Below are positions 1-8,755 of a DNA stretch of 64,000 bases, one piece after another. Where the stretch lies: NCBI GenBank assembly GCA_035621215.1, contig CP141729.1:1820944-1884943 (forward strand), given 5' to 3'. How positions within the stretch are numbered: position 1 is the first letter of the stretch; each line of letters opens with the position of its first letter. Made by a program: the position numbers and the translations under genes. The stretch comes from Oscillospiraceae bacterium MB08-C2-2. GTDB taxonomy: Bacteria; Bacillota; Clostridia; Oscillospirales; Ruminococcaceae. Below the pieces are notes generated by a model. The model saw nothing but the letters and a program-made list of their open reading frames with translations, was not told where the DNA came from and made no database searches.

Positions 1-271
1 GCATAAGCATGTTCAGCTCAATGCTGGGGGTGCAAACAAAGGTACCCTTCCCCTTGATTCGATAGAGTCGGCCTTCCACCACCAGTTCGTTGATTGCCTG
101 ACGCACAGTGGGCCGGCTGATACCGAAATCTTCACTGAGAGATTGCTCGGTGGGAATGGGCAGGCTGGGATCAGGGTGCCCCTGCTCCAAATATTCCAGC
201 AAAATCTGCTTGAGCTGAAAATACAGCGGCACTGTGGAGGCTTTGTCAATATGCCGATCCTTTAGTTGCAA
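1..271 (-). CDS. GntR-family transcriptional regulator, N-terminal part (runs off window)
   Basis: About 90 residues of a winged helix-turn-helix repressor are visible; the rest lies beyond the left edge. The sequence reads through LYFQLKQILLEYLEQG, then the GntR helix-turn-helix core PTEQSLSEDFGISRPTVRQA and the wing LYRIKGKGTFV. I chose a TTG start at 271 because it follows a strong GAGGAGGG site and gives the usual short lead-in before the DNA-binding domain. The ligand domain, which decides the subfamily (HutC-like is the guess from the YFQLKQ opening), is not visible. It lies downstream of the deoC/kinase genes on the same strand, beyond their terminator, so it could control them, but no operator is evident. 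Confidence 0.8.
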   Translation of the reverse strand, partial: MQLKDRHIDKASTVPLYFQLKQILLEYLEQGHPDPSLPIPTEQSLSEDFGISRPTVRQAINELVVEGRLYRIKGKGTFVCTPSIELNMLM

Positions 272-391
272 AGAAACCCTCCTCTCATCAAATATGTCCT
301 TACATTTTATATTTTATCACTCCTTTGACAAAAAGTAAACAGGTTCATGGAATTTTATCCTGTTTAATATTTCGCCTCTTAGAAGCGGATG

Positions 392-436
392 AAAAAAGGC
401 AAAGACCTGCGGAGCTTTCCGCCTGACTTTGCCTTT
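392..436 (-). terminator. Intrinsic terminator of the cyuA-deoC-kinase operon
   Basis: On the minus strand CAAAGGCAAAG pairs with CTTTGCCTTT across an inner GCGGA-GCTT-TCCGC hairpin and is followed by a run of T. It lies just past the stop codon of the kinase gene. Confidence 0.8.
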
Positions 437-466
437 GAGTCTATATTCTGGTACCTTTTCTGCTCT

Positions 467-1387
467 CTAAAGCAGCGTGCCTGCATCGATTTCAGCCCGG
501 GTGGGCATCGCCACCGAGGTTCCCATCCGCTGGATGGAAAGTGCGGCCAGCCGGTTGGCAAACTCCGCCGCTTCCCAGATATCCTTCCCCTCGGTCAATG
601 CGGTAAGGAGGCCGCCATTAAAGGCATCTCCCGCCCCGGTGGTATCCAATACCTTAACCTTGGGCACCGGCAGGATACCACGGCGATCCTTTGTATCCAC
701 ATAGGCGCCTCGGCTCCCCAATGTGATAATCACATTTTCCACGCCCTGCTCAAAAAAACACTGGGCGGCTTTTTCAGCACTGGCTTCATCCGCAATCTCA
801 ATGCCGGTGAGAATCTGCGCCTCCACCTCGTTGGGGGTGATGAGATACACCCGGGAAAGAAGCTGTGCACTGACCGGCTGAACCGGCGCTGTATTCAGAA
901 TCACCTTAGCTCCGCTTTGGAAAGCGATTTCCACTGCTTTTTCCACGGCGTCCAGATTGGTTTCCAGCTGGGTCAGCAAAAAATTACAACCTGCCAGAAC
1001 CGGGGTAAGCTTTTGAATGTCATCGCTGGTAATATCACCACAGCTTCCTGCTACCACCAGAATGGAGTTTTGGCTGGTTTGCTCATCCACCAGAATCAAG
1101 GCCGTGCCGGTAGGCTCGGTGGGGTGCACCAGTATATGCTCAGTGGACATGCCAAAGTTCTGCATGGTATCCAGCGCCATTTGGCCAAAGGCATCCTTAC
1201 CCACCTTGGTGATCATGGTAACATCCGCCCCCGCTCTGTGAGCGGCCACCCCCTGATTGAAGCCCTTGCCGCCCGGCCCCATTTTAAACAGGGAACCCCG
1301 AACGGTTTCGCCGGGCACCGGGAGATGAGGGGCCCGGGACATCAGATCCACCACGTAGCTGCCAAAAACAACTGCTTTGTGCCCCAT
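467..1387 (-). CDS. rbsK: PfkB-family sugar kinase (ribokinase / deoxyribokinase-like)
   Basis: The 306-residue protein is a ribokinase-fold enzyme that phosphorylates a sugar with ATP in the cytoplasm. The PfkB signature near the N-terminus (GPGGKGFNQG, residues about 37-46) and the anion-hole/catalytic motif DTTGAGDAFNGG with Asp near 254 are both intact. The ATG at 1387 follows GAGGAGGG. It starts 13 bp after deoC, so the two are probably co-transcribed; pairing with deoxyribose-phosphate aldolase suggests ribose or deoxyribose as substrate. PfkB kinases cannot be assigned a sugar from sequence alone, so the gene symbol is family-level. Confidence 0.85.
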   Translation of the reverse strand: MGHKAVVFGSYVVDLMSRAPHLPVPGETVRGSLFKMGPGGKGFNQGVAAHRAGADVTMITKVGKDAFGQMALDTMQNFGMSTEHILVHPTEPTGTALILVDEQTSQNSILVVAGSCGDITSDDIQKLTPVLAGCNFLLTQLETNLDAVEKAVEIAFQSGAKVILNTAPVQPVSAQLLSRVYLITPNEVEAQILTGIEIADEASAEKAAQCFFEQGVENVIITLGSRGAYVDTKDRRGILPVPKVKVLDTTGAGDAFNGGLLTALTEGKDIWEAAEFANRLAALSIQRMGTSVAMPTRAEIDAGTLL

Positions 1388-1400
1388 AATGCCCTCCTCT

Positions 1401-2045
1401 TTAGCTTTTCACAAAGGAAACGCCTGCGCTGGCTCCAATGCGGTCAGCTCCGGCCGCAACCATCGCCTGTGCATCCTCCAAGGTGCGAATGCCGCCGCTG
1501 GCCTTGATTTTCGCCTTATCCCCCACTGTTTTGCGGATGAGGGCGATATCGGCCTCTGTGGCCCCCCCGGTGCTGAACCCGGTGGAGGTTTTCACAAAAT
1601 CGGCCCCGGCTTCTACACACAACAGAGAAACTGCCGCTTTCTGCTCGTCGGTAAGCAGGCAGGTTTCAATAATCACCTTGACACCGGCTCTGCCTGCGGC
1701 GGCTTCCACCACACGGGCAATATCCTGGCGGACATAATCCAGATTGCCCTGAACCAGAGCGCCCACATTGATGACCATATCCACCTCCCCGGCACCGTTC
1801 TTAATGGCTTCCACCGTTTCGTTAACCTTGCTCAGGGTGGTGGTGGCCCCCAAAGGGAACCCAATGACCGTGCAGGTTTTAACCGCACTGCCCGCAAGCT
1901 GTTTCGCTACCAGCGGCACCCAGCAGGGGTTAACGCAAACCGAGGCAAAGCCATAGGTCAGAGCCTCCTCACAGATGCGCAGAACCTCCTGCTCAGTGGC
2001 ATTTTGCTTGAGTATTGTGTGGTCAATGATGCTTGCAATGCTCAT
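1401..2045 (-). CDS. deoC: Deoxyribose-phosphate aldolase
   Basis: DeoC splits 2-deoxyribose 5-phosphate into glyceraldehyde 3-phosphate and acetaldehyde in nucleoside breakdown. The 214-residue protein has normal family length and all expected signatures: GFPLGATT, the [10 protein letters not shown] segment with an active-site Asp near 89, the Schiff-base Lys in DFVKTSTGF (about residue 152) and the second Lys in KASGGIR (about 181). It lies 53 bp after the desulfidase gene and 13 bp before the kinase gene, which fits a small salvage operon. Confidence 0.95.
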   Translation of the reverse strand: MSIASIIDHTILKQNATEQEVLRICEEALTYGFASVCVNPCWVPLVAKQLAGSAVKTCTVIGFPLGATTTLSKVNETVEAIKNGAGEVDMVINVGALVQGNLDYVRQDIARVVEAAAGRAGVKVIIETCLLTDEQKAAVSLLCVEAGADFVKTSTGFSTGGATEADIALIRKTVGDKAKIKASGGIRTLEDAQAMVAAGADRIGASAGVSFVKS

Positions 2046-2098
2046 TTTAAAACCATCCTTTCTCTGAAAACAGGTTGGCGAAGCAATCTGCCACAGAA

Positions 2099-3376
2099 TT
2101 ATTTTTCCAGCATAATGTTGAGAATCTCAATATCGGTGCCGCGCATACCTTCACGGCCCATACGGCCAAAGCTTTCGATGGTGCGCTCCACATTGTCTTT
2201 TACAAGGCCCTCACCGGAATTGAAGGAATTGCCCTCCTCGGTGCTCATGATAAAGCCAAGAATACCTGCATCCACAGCCGAGGCAATTTTAGCCGCGCAG
2301 GAGGATTTTGCTCCGTCGCAGACAATGCCGCCCACATTGGCTAGGGTATTGGTGATGGTTTTGGAAATTTCCTCGTAGCGGCCGCCATGGAGATAGGTGA
2401 TGCCGCTGGCGGCTCCGGTTGCGGCACAAACAGCGCCGCAGAAGGCCGAAAGACTGCCCAGATATTTCTTCTGCAAAAGGGCAATCAGGTTGGAAAGCAC
2501 CAGCGCACGAATCAGCTCCTCGTGGCTTTTATTCCACTCACGGGCATATTCCACAACCGGCAGAGAAACGGTCATACCCTGATTGCCGCTCCCGGAATTG
2601 ATGACCACCGGCATGGCACAGCCGTTCATGCGGGCATCCGACCCAGCGGCAGCAGCGGCTCTGGCTCTGATCTGCACATCCTCTTTGCCATAATGCTTGA
2701 GAAGTGTTTTGCCGATCTGGGCGCCCCAGCTCCCTGCAAGGCCCTCCTGCGCAATAGCACTGTTGAAGTTGATCTGGCGATTGATGACATCGTCCACATC
2801 TTCCAGCCGAACTGTATCTGCAAAGGTGATGATATCCGCCACATCCAGAAGATCCTTATCCGCTGCCGGGTTCTCGTGACCATCCGGCGCCGGCTGGGTA
2901 AACAGAACCTCACCGTTTTTCTCGATTTTAGTGATGTAGGTGTGCTTGCCGGTAATCTCCACCGAGACTGTATCTTCTCCGGCCTTTGCCTCCACCCATA
3001 TGTAAAGGCCCTCTACGCCTTCCACCAATCCGCAGGTGCAAAAATCCTGCTCCATGAGCTTCTTTGTCTGCTCAATATGCTCTGGCACAATATCGGCCAA
3101 TACCTCCAGCTCCTTGGATGCATTGCCCCCCACCACTCCGAGAATGGCGGCAACATTGATTCCGACCAACCCGTCGGAATTGGGTACTGTGACCCCCTTG
3201 ACATTCTTGATAATGTTCCCACTGCTGTTGACTACGATGGCCTGCGGCATTTTGCCCAGTATCTCTCTGGCCTTAGCGGCTGCGTAGGCAATTGCAATGG
3301 GCTCGGTACACCCTAATGCTGGAACCAGCTCATTTTCCAAAATAGCAACATAAGCATTATACACCTTCTGCTCCAT
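2099..3376 (-). CDS. cyuA: L-cysteine desulfidase-like protein (UPF0597 / YhaM-CyuA family)
   Basis: The 425-residue protein belongs to the serine-dehydratase-alpha-like family that includes archaeal and enterobacterial L-cysteine desulfidases, which convert cysteine to pyruvate, ammonia and sulfide with a [4Fe-4S] cluster. The N-terminal LGCTEP motif holds the conserved Cys (residue 23), and further conserved cysteines occur in [10 protein letters not shown] and [10 protein letters not shown], the usual cluster ligands. Glycine-rich NSGSGNQG is also typical. Upstream on the minus strand a TATAAT -10 box lies at 3497-3492. It heads the operon with deoC and the kinase, an unusual partnership. 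Family membership is clear; that cysteine is the true substrate is inferred. Confidence 0.85.
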   Translation of the reverse strand: MEQKVYNAYVAILENELVPALGCTEPIAIAYAAAKAREILGKMPQAIVVNSSGNIIKNVKGVTVPNSDGLVGINVAAILGVVGGNASKELEVLADIVPEHIEQTKKLMEQDFCTCGLVEGVEGLYIWVEAKAGEDTVSVEITGKHTYITKIEKNGEVLFTQPAPDGHENPAADKDLLDVADIITFADTVRLEDVDDVINRQINFNSAIAQEGLAGSWGAQIGKTLLKHYGKEDVQIRARAAAAAGSDARMNGCAMPVVINSGSGNQGMTVSLPVVEYAREWNKSHEELIRALVLSNLIALLQKKYLGSLSAFCGAVCAATGAASGITYLHGGRYEEISKTITNTLANVGGIVCDGAKSSCAAKIASAVDAGILGFIMSTEEGNSFNSGEGLVKDNVERTIESFGRMGREGMRGTDIEILNIMLEK

Positions 3377-3573
3377 TTTAGATCCCCCTTCTTGTCAAAT
3401 TATTGTTTTTTCTGCAAATGGCGTTGTCGGATTTTCCTGCTTCAAACCGGCAGGCAATCACTGATTAAGCGCTAGTATGCTTTGTGATATGATTATAACA
3501 TAAAGTGAAAAGCTTTTGGATATTTTCCAATATTTTATTCTGCTTCTGTGCAGTGGTTCCGCCTGCTGCCTAT

Positions 3574-3607
3574 ACCGCCAACCGGAATGCTTTGTGTGGT
3601 TGGCGGT
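3574..3607 (-). terminator. Possible terminator hairpin after livF
   Basis: ACCGCCAACC and GGTTGGCGGT form a perfect 10-bp stem with a 14-nt loop directly past the livF stop. There is no good T-run on the minus strand, so it may stabilise the mRNA end rather than terminate by itself. Confidence 0.4.
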
Positions 3608-3628
3608 GTGTGGCAACAAACCTCTGTT

Positions 3629-4339
3629 TTATCCGCCCAAATAGGCCTTGATAACCTCAGGATTTTGCAGGAGGGAACGGCCCTCCCCTTCCATGATAAC
3701 CTTGCCGGTTTCCAGCACATAGCCCCAATCGGCAATGGAAAGTGCCATGGAGGCATTTTGTTCAATCAGAAGCACTGTTTTGCCATCCTTGCGGATTTCC
3801 ATGATCAGCTCAAAGATTTCCTCCACAATGATGGGGGCAAGGCCCAACGAAGGCTCATCCAGCATAATCAGCTCAGGGTCCATCATCAGGCCCCGGGCAA
3901 TGGCCAGCATCTGCTGTTCACCGCCGGAAAGGCTGCCGCCATTTTGCTTGGTGCGCTCCTTGAGGCGGGGGAAAAGCTTATAGTTGTATTCCAACAGGCG
4001 CTCAATATCCGTTTTGCTCAGACCGGGATTGCCCAGCGAGCCGGCGATCAAATTCTCATAAACCGAAAGGCCGGGGAATATCTTGCGGCCCTCGGGCACA
4101 TGGCTCAGGCCCATTTTTACAATCTTTTCCGGCGAAAGGCGGGTGATATCCGTTCCTTTAAAGCTGATGGTTCCCCCATCCTTTTCCACCAAATTGGAGA
4201 TGGACATGAGAGTGGTGGTTTTTCCCGCGCCATTGCCGCCGATCAGGGTGATAATCTGGCCCTTTTCCACATGCAGGCTCACATCGGTGAGAGCTGTGAT
4301 GTAGCCGTAATTTACAGAAAGATTCTCGATTTTAAGCAT
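3629..4339 (-). CDS. livF: Branched-chain amino acid-type ABC transporter ATP-binding protein LivF
   Basis: This 236-residue ATPase powers import together with LivG. The start MLKIENLSVNYG at 4339 is chosen because it is the standard LivF opening and overlaps the livG stop by 8 bp; a longer reading frame upstream only adds unrelated residues. Walker A GGNGAGKTT, signature LSGGEQQM and Walker B LIMLDEPSLG are intact, and the ending VIKAYLGG is typical of LivF. Last gene of a five-gene LivKHMGF set. Liv systems carry amino acids but relatives take amides, urea and other small solutes. Confidence 0.93.
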   Translation of the reverse strand: MLKIENLSVNYGYITALTDVSLHVEKGQIITLIGGNGAGKTTTLMSISNLVEKDGGTISFKGTDITRLSPEKIVKMGLSHVPEGRKIFPGLSVYENLIAGSLGNPGLSKTDIERLLEYNYKLFPRLKERTKQNGGSLSGGEQQMLAIARGLMMDPELIMLDEPSLGLAPIIVEEIFELIMEIRKDGKTVLLIEQNASMALSIADWGYVLETGKVIMEGEGRSLLQNPEVIKAYLGG

Positions 4340-5126
4340 TGGTGCGCACCGCCTCTCCTGCAATGGTTCCCTTGCCAAAATAGGCCTCCTGAACATCCTT
4401 GGAGCATTTAACCGTATCCGGGCCACCCTCACAGATTTTCTGGCCGAAATTCAGCACCAAAATCTGGTTGCAGGAATTCATTACAAATTTCATATCATGC
4501 TCAATAACCGCAATGGTATAGCCCTTGGCGCTCAGTTCCTTGATCAGCCCCATGAGAGACATGGTCTCGTTGGGGTTCATACCAGCGGCAGGCTCATCCA
4601 GCAAAAGAATGCTGGGATCAAGTGCCAGTGCCCGGGCGATTTCCACCTTACGCTGAATACCATAAGCCAGATTGCCCGCTAAGGTATCCTTAAACTCGCT
4701 GAGCCCAACCAGCTCCAGAATCTCCAGCCCCTTTTGGGTGGCGTATTCCTCGTCTTTGCGGAAGGTTTTTGTGCGCAGGATTGCATCCCATATACCGGTG
4801 GAGGTTTTGTTGTGGAACCCGATCTTTACATTTTCCAGCACCGACATATAGTTGAACAGCTTGATGTTCTGAAAGGTTCGGGCCATTCCCCGTTCGGCAA
4901 TCTGCTCCGGCCGCAGGCCGATCACGCTTTTGCCGTGGAGAAGAATATCGCCGGAGGTGGGCTGATAAATGCCTGAGCATACATTGAAGAAGGTGGTTTT
5001 TCCAGCGCCGTTGGGGCCGATGATGCCGAAGACATCGCCTTGGCTGACTGTCATATTGACCTTTTCAACCGCTTTCAGGCCGCCGAAATACATGCAGATA
5101 TCCTTTGCTTCCAAAACAGCACTCAT
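4332..5126 (-). CDS. livG: Branched-chain amino acid-type ABC transporter ATP-binding protein LivG
   Basis: The 264-residue protein is the second ATPase of the complex. It shows Walker A GPNGAGKTTFFN, the LivG-type signature LAYGIQRKVEIARA in place of LSGGQ, and Walker B LLLDEPAAGMNP. Its start overlaps the livM stop by 4 bp (ATGA), which implies translational coupling. The C-terminus is somewhat longer than in LivF, as usual for LivG. Confidence 0.93.
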   Translation of the reverse strand: MSAVLEAKDICMYFGGLKAVEKVNMTVSQGDVFGIIGPNGAGKTTFFNVCSGIYQPTSGDILLHGKSVIGLRPEQIAERGMARTFQNIKLFNYMSVLENVKIGFHNKTSTGIWDAILRTKTFRKDEEYATQKGLEILELVGLSEFKDTLAGNLAYGIQRKVEIARALALDPSILLLDEPAAGMNPNETMSLMGLIKELSAKGYTIAVIEHDMKFVMNSCNQILVLNFGQKICEGGPDTVKCSKDVQEAYFGKGTIAGEAVRTNA

Positions 5127-6139
5127 ACTCTTGCTCCCTCCTTCTTCTTATCCTTGGAGACCTTGCGGCGAATGCTGCGTCCGGCAAGAATACTGTCCGA
5201 AGAGCCAACCAGACCCTGGGGGCGGCACCACATGATCACAATGATCAGCAGAGCATAGGCCACCATTCTCCATTGGCCGATGGGCCGCAGCCACTCGGTG
5301 AGGAAGTTGACCAGAACCGAGCCCACAACCGGGCCTACGAGGGTTCCCTGCCCGCCGATGATTACCATGGAAAGAATGTTCCAGCCCTCATCCAACGTGA
5401 AGAAGGTTGAATCGATAAACCGCACATAAGGGGCGTAGCAGGCACCGGCCAACCCAGCCCAGAAAGCGCCGTAGGTAAAGTTGAGAGCCTTGTAACGGGA
5501 GGCCTGCACACCCAGAGAGCGAGCGGCCAGCTGATCCTCACGGATGGAAATCCAAGCCCTTCCCACCCGGGATTTGATGACCCGGTTGGTGACAAAAATA
5601 AACAGCACCGCAAGAGCCAGAAAGATGTAGTAATAGGAGCGGGAATTCTTGATCTCAAACCCAAAGAAGCTGGGAACCGGAATGCCCTTGATGCCCATAG
5701 GCCCACCGGTCAGGCCGGTCCAGTTCAGGGCAATAAGACGAACAATCTCGGAAAAGCCCAGCGTTACGATGGAAAGATAAATGCCCGACATTTTCAGAGT
5801 GGGGATCGCCAACACAAAGCCAATGGCAGCAGTAACAATACCCGCTATGGGCAGAATCATCCAAAAGTTCCAGCCTGCTTTAACGGCCAGAATCGCCTCG
5901 CAGTAAGAGCCAATGCAAAAGAAGCCCGCCATGCCCAAACAGGTCTGGCCGCTGTAACCATTAATGGCATTGAGAGCACCCGCCAGCACCGAATAGATCA
6001 AAATACGGCACATGACACCCATAAAATAGCTTTTCGGGAAAAGAACAGGCAACAAAATCATCACTACCAGAAGGGCCAGAAATACCAAAACCCTGTGCTG
6101 ACGATAGAAGCCTTTGAGTGTATCCAGCACTTGACGCAT
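5123..6139 (-). CDS. livM: Branched-chain amino acid-type ABC transporter permease LivM
   Basis: The 338-residue membrane protein has an N-terminal membrane anchor and about eight to nine hydrophobic segments. Family hallmarks are NGYSGQTCLGMAGFFCIG near the N-terminus and the EAA-like SREDQLAARSLGV coupling segment (here SIREDQLAARSLG). It starts with the base that ends livH, a one-base overlap, and is followed directly by livG. It forms the transmembrane pore with LivH. Confidence 0.93.
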   Translation of the reverse strand: MRQVLDTLKGFYRQHRVLVFLALLVVMILLPVLFPKSYFMGVMCRILIYSVLAGALNAINGYSGQTCLGMAGFFCIGSYCEAILAVKAGWNFWMILPIAGIVTAAIGFVLAIPTLKMSGIYLSIVTLGFSEIVRLIALNWTGLTGGPMGIKGIPVPSFFGFEIKNSRSYYYIFLALAVLFIFVTNRVIKSRVGRAWISIREDQLAARSLGVQASRYKALNFTYGAFWAGLAGACYAPYVRFIDSTFFTLDEGWNILSMVIIGGQGTLVGPVVGSVLVNFLTEWLRPIGQWRMVAYALLIIVIMWCRPQGLVGSSDSILAGRSIRRKVSKDKKKEGARV

Positions 6140-7014
6140 TATACCTTGGCCCCCTTCTTCTTAGAGAATCCTTCCGGCTTGAGAACCAGCACCAAAATCA
6201 AGAATCCAAAGGCAAAAACATCCCGGAAGCTGGCGGAGGAAATGGTAATGCCGAGGTTTTCAATAATACCGATCAAAAGGCCGCCTAAAGCGGAGAAACG
6301 CACGTCGGTGAGACCGCCCATAACCGAGGAGGCAAAGGCCTTCATACCCAGCGAGCCACCCATGGTTGCCTGAAGTGTCTGGTAATAAATAGCCAGCAGC
6401 AAACCGGCCACACCACCCAAGCCGCAGCCCAGACAATTGCCCAGCATAGCGGTGCGCTTAACGTTGATGCCCATCAGGTAGGAAGCGCTCTTATCCTGAC
6501 TGACCGCCTTGAGCCGGATGCCGAACTTCGTTTTGTTAAAGAGCAGAGAAAGCAGCACAGCCAGCACAATAACTGTGGCGATGATCACCAGCTGAACAAG
6601 GGTGATCTGGGCACTGCCCAATTCGTAAAAGGTGTTATCCACCACATCCAGCATCGGTTTCTGGTTGGGGCCGAACACCATCTGCGCAAGGTTTTTCACC
6701 AGCATACTAAAACCGATGGTGCACAGAAGGGAAATATGCCGGGGCGCATTGAAGAACCGCTCATAGCATACCTTATACACCAGCATGCCCAAAACCCAGG
6801 AGGCGGCAAAGCTGACAATAAATCCGATGAACAGGTTGTTCCCGCAGAGTAAGAAGGTGTAGTAGGCGGCGAAGGCCCCAATCATAATAACCTCACCATG
6901 AGTAAAGGTTACCATGCCCACCACACCAACCACCACAGAATATCCGATGGCCATCAGGGCATAAATGGCACCCTGACATAGGCCGTTAATTAGCTGATTT
7001 AAAACATAAACCAT
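6139..7014 (-). CDS. livH: Branched-chain amino acid-type ABC transporter permease LivH
   Basis: The 291-residue permease begins with the typical LivH segment LINGLCQGAIYALMAIGYS and contains the conserved FTHGEVIMIGAF and MGGLTDVRFSALGGLLIG motifs. It is very hydrophobic with about eight membrane spans. It follows the binding-protein gene after a 129-bp gap, which may allow the binding protein to be made in excess; no clear terminator is visible in that gap. Confidence 0.93.
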   Translation of the reverse strand: MVYVLNQLINGLCQGAIYALMAIGYSVVVGVVGMVTFTHGEVIMIGAFAAYYTFLLCGNNLFIGFIVSFAASWVLGMLVYKVCYERFFNAPRHISLLCTIGFSMLVKNLAQMVFGPNQKPMLDVVDNTFYELGSAQITLVQLVIIATVIVLAVLLSLLFNKTKFGIRLKAVSQDKSASYLMGINVKRTAMLGNCLGCGLGGVAGLLLAIYYQTLQATMGGSLGMKAFASSVMGGLTDVRFSALGGLLIGIIENLGITISSASFRDVFAFGFLILVLVLKPEGFSKKKGAKV

Positions 7015-7143
7015 ATTGGCCTCCCCAATTGAAGCTTAAAGCAAAAGACGCTCTACAATTTTAATCCAATCGCAAAGCGCCTCCCACCTATTTCAGAATC
7101 AAAAAGCACAGTACCTTGGGCTTAAAGAAATCTCGGCCCAGTC

Positions 7144-8364
7144 TTAGGATTTGGAATAATCAAAGCCTTCCTTGATGACATACTTGCCGTTTTCAACGCC
7201 GCAAATCAGGTATTGACGGGTAATATCGCCAGCTTCATTAAACTTGATGGGGCCGGTAACACCGGTCATCTCAACAGCGGCCAGATTGTCGCGGATAGTC
7301 TGGCGGGTTACCTCGCCATCGCCGCTTGCTTCGATTGCTGCTGCAATCAGGTTCACGGTGTCATAGGCGCAGGCAGGGTGAATGGTAGGCTGGAAACCGG
7401 CTTTGGAAACAAACTCTTCTTTCCAAGCCATCAAATCTTTGTCGTCCTCGTTGAAGAAGAAGGGAGAGGTCAGCAGCAGGCCTTCGGCATTGGCACCGGC
7501 CAAATCAAGAAGCTGCTGAGAAGTTCCAGGCCCCAGTGTGGTGATGGGAATATCCCAACCGGTTCCACGAATCTGGTTGATAACCTGAGGAACAGCACCC
7601 TGATCCATGATAGCGATTACTTCAGGGTTCGCTGCTTTCAGCTTGGTGATCAGGGAAGAAAAGTCCTTTTCATCCTGCACATAGCTGACAGTCTCAACAA
7701 TTTCCAGACCGATTGCATCGGCTTCTTTCTTGAAGTTATCATAGCAGGATTGGCCCCAGTCACTGTTTATGTAGATAACGCCAACTTTTTTCATGCCCAT
7801 ATACTTCTGAAGAATGTATTTGGCATAGAAAGGAGCCTCGCCGTCCTGACGGCCCATGATGCTGAAGCAGTAGGGGCTCATAGCAGCATAATCCGGGTTG
7901 GAGGCGGTGGGAGAAAGCTGAACGATACCGGCCTCATCCACGATAGGCGCATTGGCCATGCAGCTTCCGGAGGTGAAATCGCCTAAAATAGCCAGAACGC
8001 TTTCATCATCGGCAAACTGGCGGGCAAGGTCGGAGCTTTCTTTTGCATCACCCTTGGAATCCTTCACAACCAGCTCAAGCTGGTAGCCATTGGCGCCGCC
8101 GGCTGCATTGATCTTATCCACAGCCATCTTCATGCCAACTTCAAAGCCTTTGCCGTATTCGGCGTTGGTTCCGGTCAGCGGGGCCAAAACGCCCAGCTTA
8201 ATGGTTCCCTTTTCAGCAGGAGCGGGTGTATCGGTTCCGGCGGTTGAAGCTTCTCCCTGAGAAGCGGCGGGGGTGCTGGATGCCGGGGTGCTGGAGCTTC
8301 CGCAGCCGGCAAGTGTTCCCAGTGCCAGAACTGCAATCAACAGAAGTGATACTATTCTTTTCAT
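7144..8364 (-). CDS. livK: Substrate-binding lipoprotein of a Liv-type ABC transporter
   Basis: The 406-residue protein starts with a lipoprotein signal peptide ending in LAGC (acylated Cys at 21), a Ser/Thr/Ala-rich linker and a periplasmic-binding fold of the Leu/Ile/Val type (IKLGVLAPLTGTNAEYGKG). It captures the solute outside the membrane and delivers it to LivHM. The ligand cannot be read from sequence. Neighbouring genes for a cysteine desulfidase-like enzyme and an ATC-hydrolase-like protein hint at a sulfur amino acid or related compound, which is an inference from context. Confidence 0.9.
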   Translation of the reverse strand: MKRIVSLLLIAVLALGTLAGCGSSSTPASSTPAASQGEASTAGTDTPAPAEKGTIKLGVLAPLTGTNAEYGKGFEVGMKMAVDKINAAGGANGYQLELVVKDSKGDAKESSDLARQFADDESVLAILGDFTSGSCMANAPIVDEAGIVQLSPTASNPDYAAMSPYCFSIMGRQDGEAPFYAKYILQKYMGMKKVGVIYINSDWGQSCYDNFKKEADAIGLEIVETVSYVQDEKDFSSLITKLKAANPEVIAIMDQGAVPQVINQIRGTGWDIPITTLGPGTSQQLLDLAGANAEGLLLTSPFFFNEDDKDLMAWKEEFVSKAGFQPTIHPACAYDTVNLIAAAIEASGDGEVTRQTIRDNLAAVEMTGVTGPIKFNEAGDITRQYLICGVENGKYVIKEGFDYSKS

Positions 8365-8755
8365 AAAACTTCTCCTCTTGTTTGTGTCGCATATGCCTGC
8401 AACCGGCCCAGGCGGGCCACAGGCGGTGTGAATGCCGTCTCTATTTCATTTTGGAAAGGCAGGCCAAGCCATTTCAAAATCAAATCATTATGAGTATATT
8501 TGTATGTATAGTCATTTGCACATAAAACAAATTCCTGTTTTATGTGTGCGGGGCAGGCCCGCAGGAGAAAAAATATCCCAAATCACTATAAAGAACGAAT
8601 TCATGCGGGTGCATCCGCACCGCATTACAGCCCTTTGGGCCTGTTGTGTCAAACACTCATAACTGTTTGACACGAATTCTACTATAAAACAATCCCTATG
8701 TATCACATATGGGAACAGCCTATAGACCAGAGAGCACCACAAATAACAAAATTTC
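8365..8755. other. Intergenic region between the ATC-hydrolase-like gene and livK
   Basis: This 391-bp gap is mostly filled by a structured repeat (8507-8690). The remaining part next to livK (8365-8506) is AT-rich with no coding sequence that I can support. No clear promoter is seen, so livK could be read through from 9250 or have its own start here. Confidence 0.6.
8507..8690 (-). repeat. Structured intergenic repeat, copy 1
   Basis: Read on the minus strand this 184-bp element begins GTTTTATAGTAGAATTCGTG and ends near TGCAAATGACTATA. It contains five hairpins in order: TGTCAAACAG with TGTTTGACA; an AGCC/GGGCT type stem; ATGCGGTGC with GCACCCGCAT; GCGGGC with GCCCCGC; and CATAAAACA with TGTTTTATG. 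It aligns almost end to end with 28510-28686 on the plus strand. The element lies in an untranslated gap and carries no reading frame of its own. Confidence 0.85.

Noticed and set aside
389-1507. Long plus-strand open frame of 372 codons opposite the kinase gene
   Set aside because: It is antisense to a protein with intact PfkB motifs, has no recognisable domain and no ribosome site. Similar long antisense frames at 11360-12499, 21276-22637, 27424-28518 and 37056-38231 were rejected for the same reason; they arise from codon bias of the real genes.
8660-8690. TTGACA followed by TATAAA as a promoter
   Set aside because: The spacing is only 10 bp and the TTGACA is one arm of the palindrome of the structured repeat.
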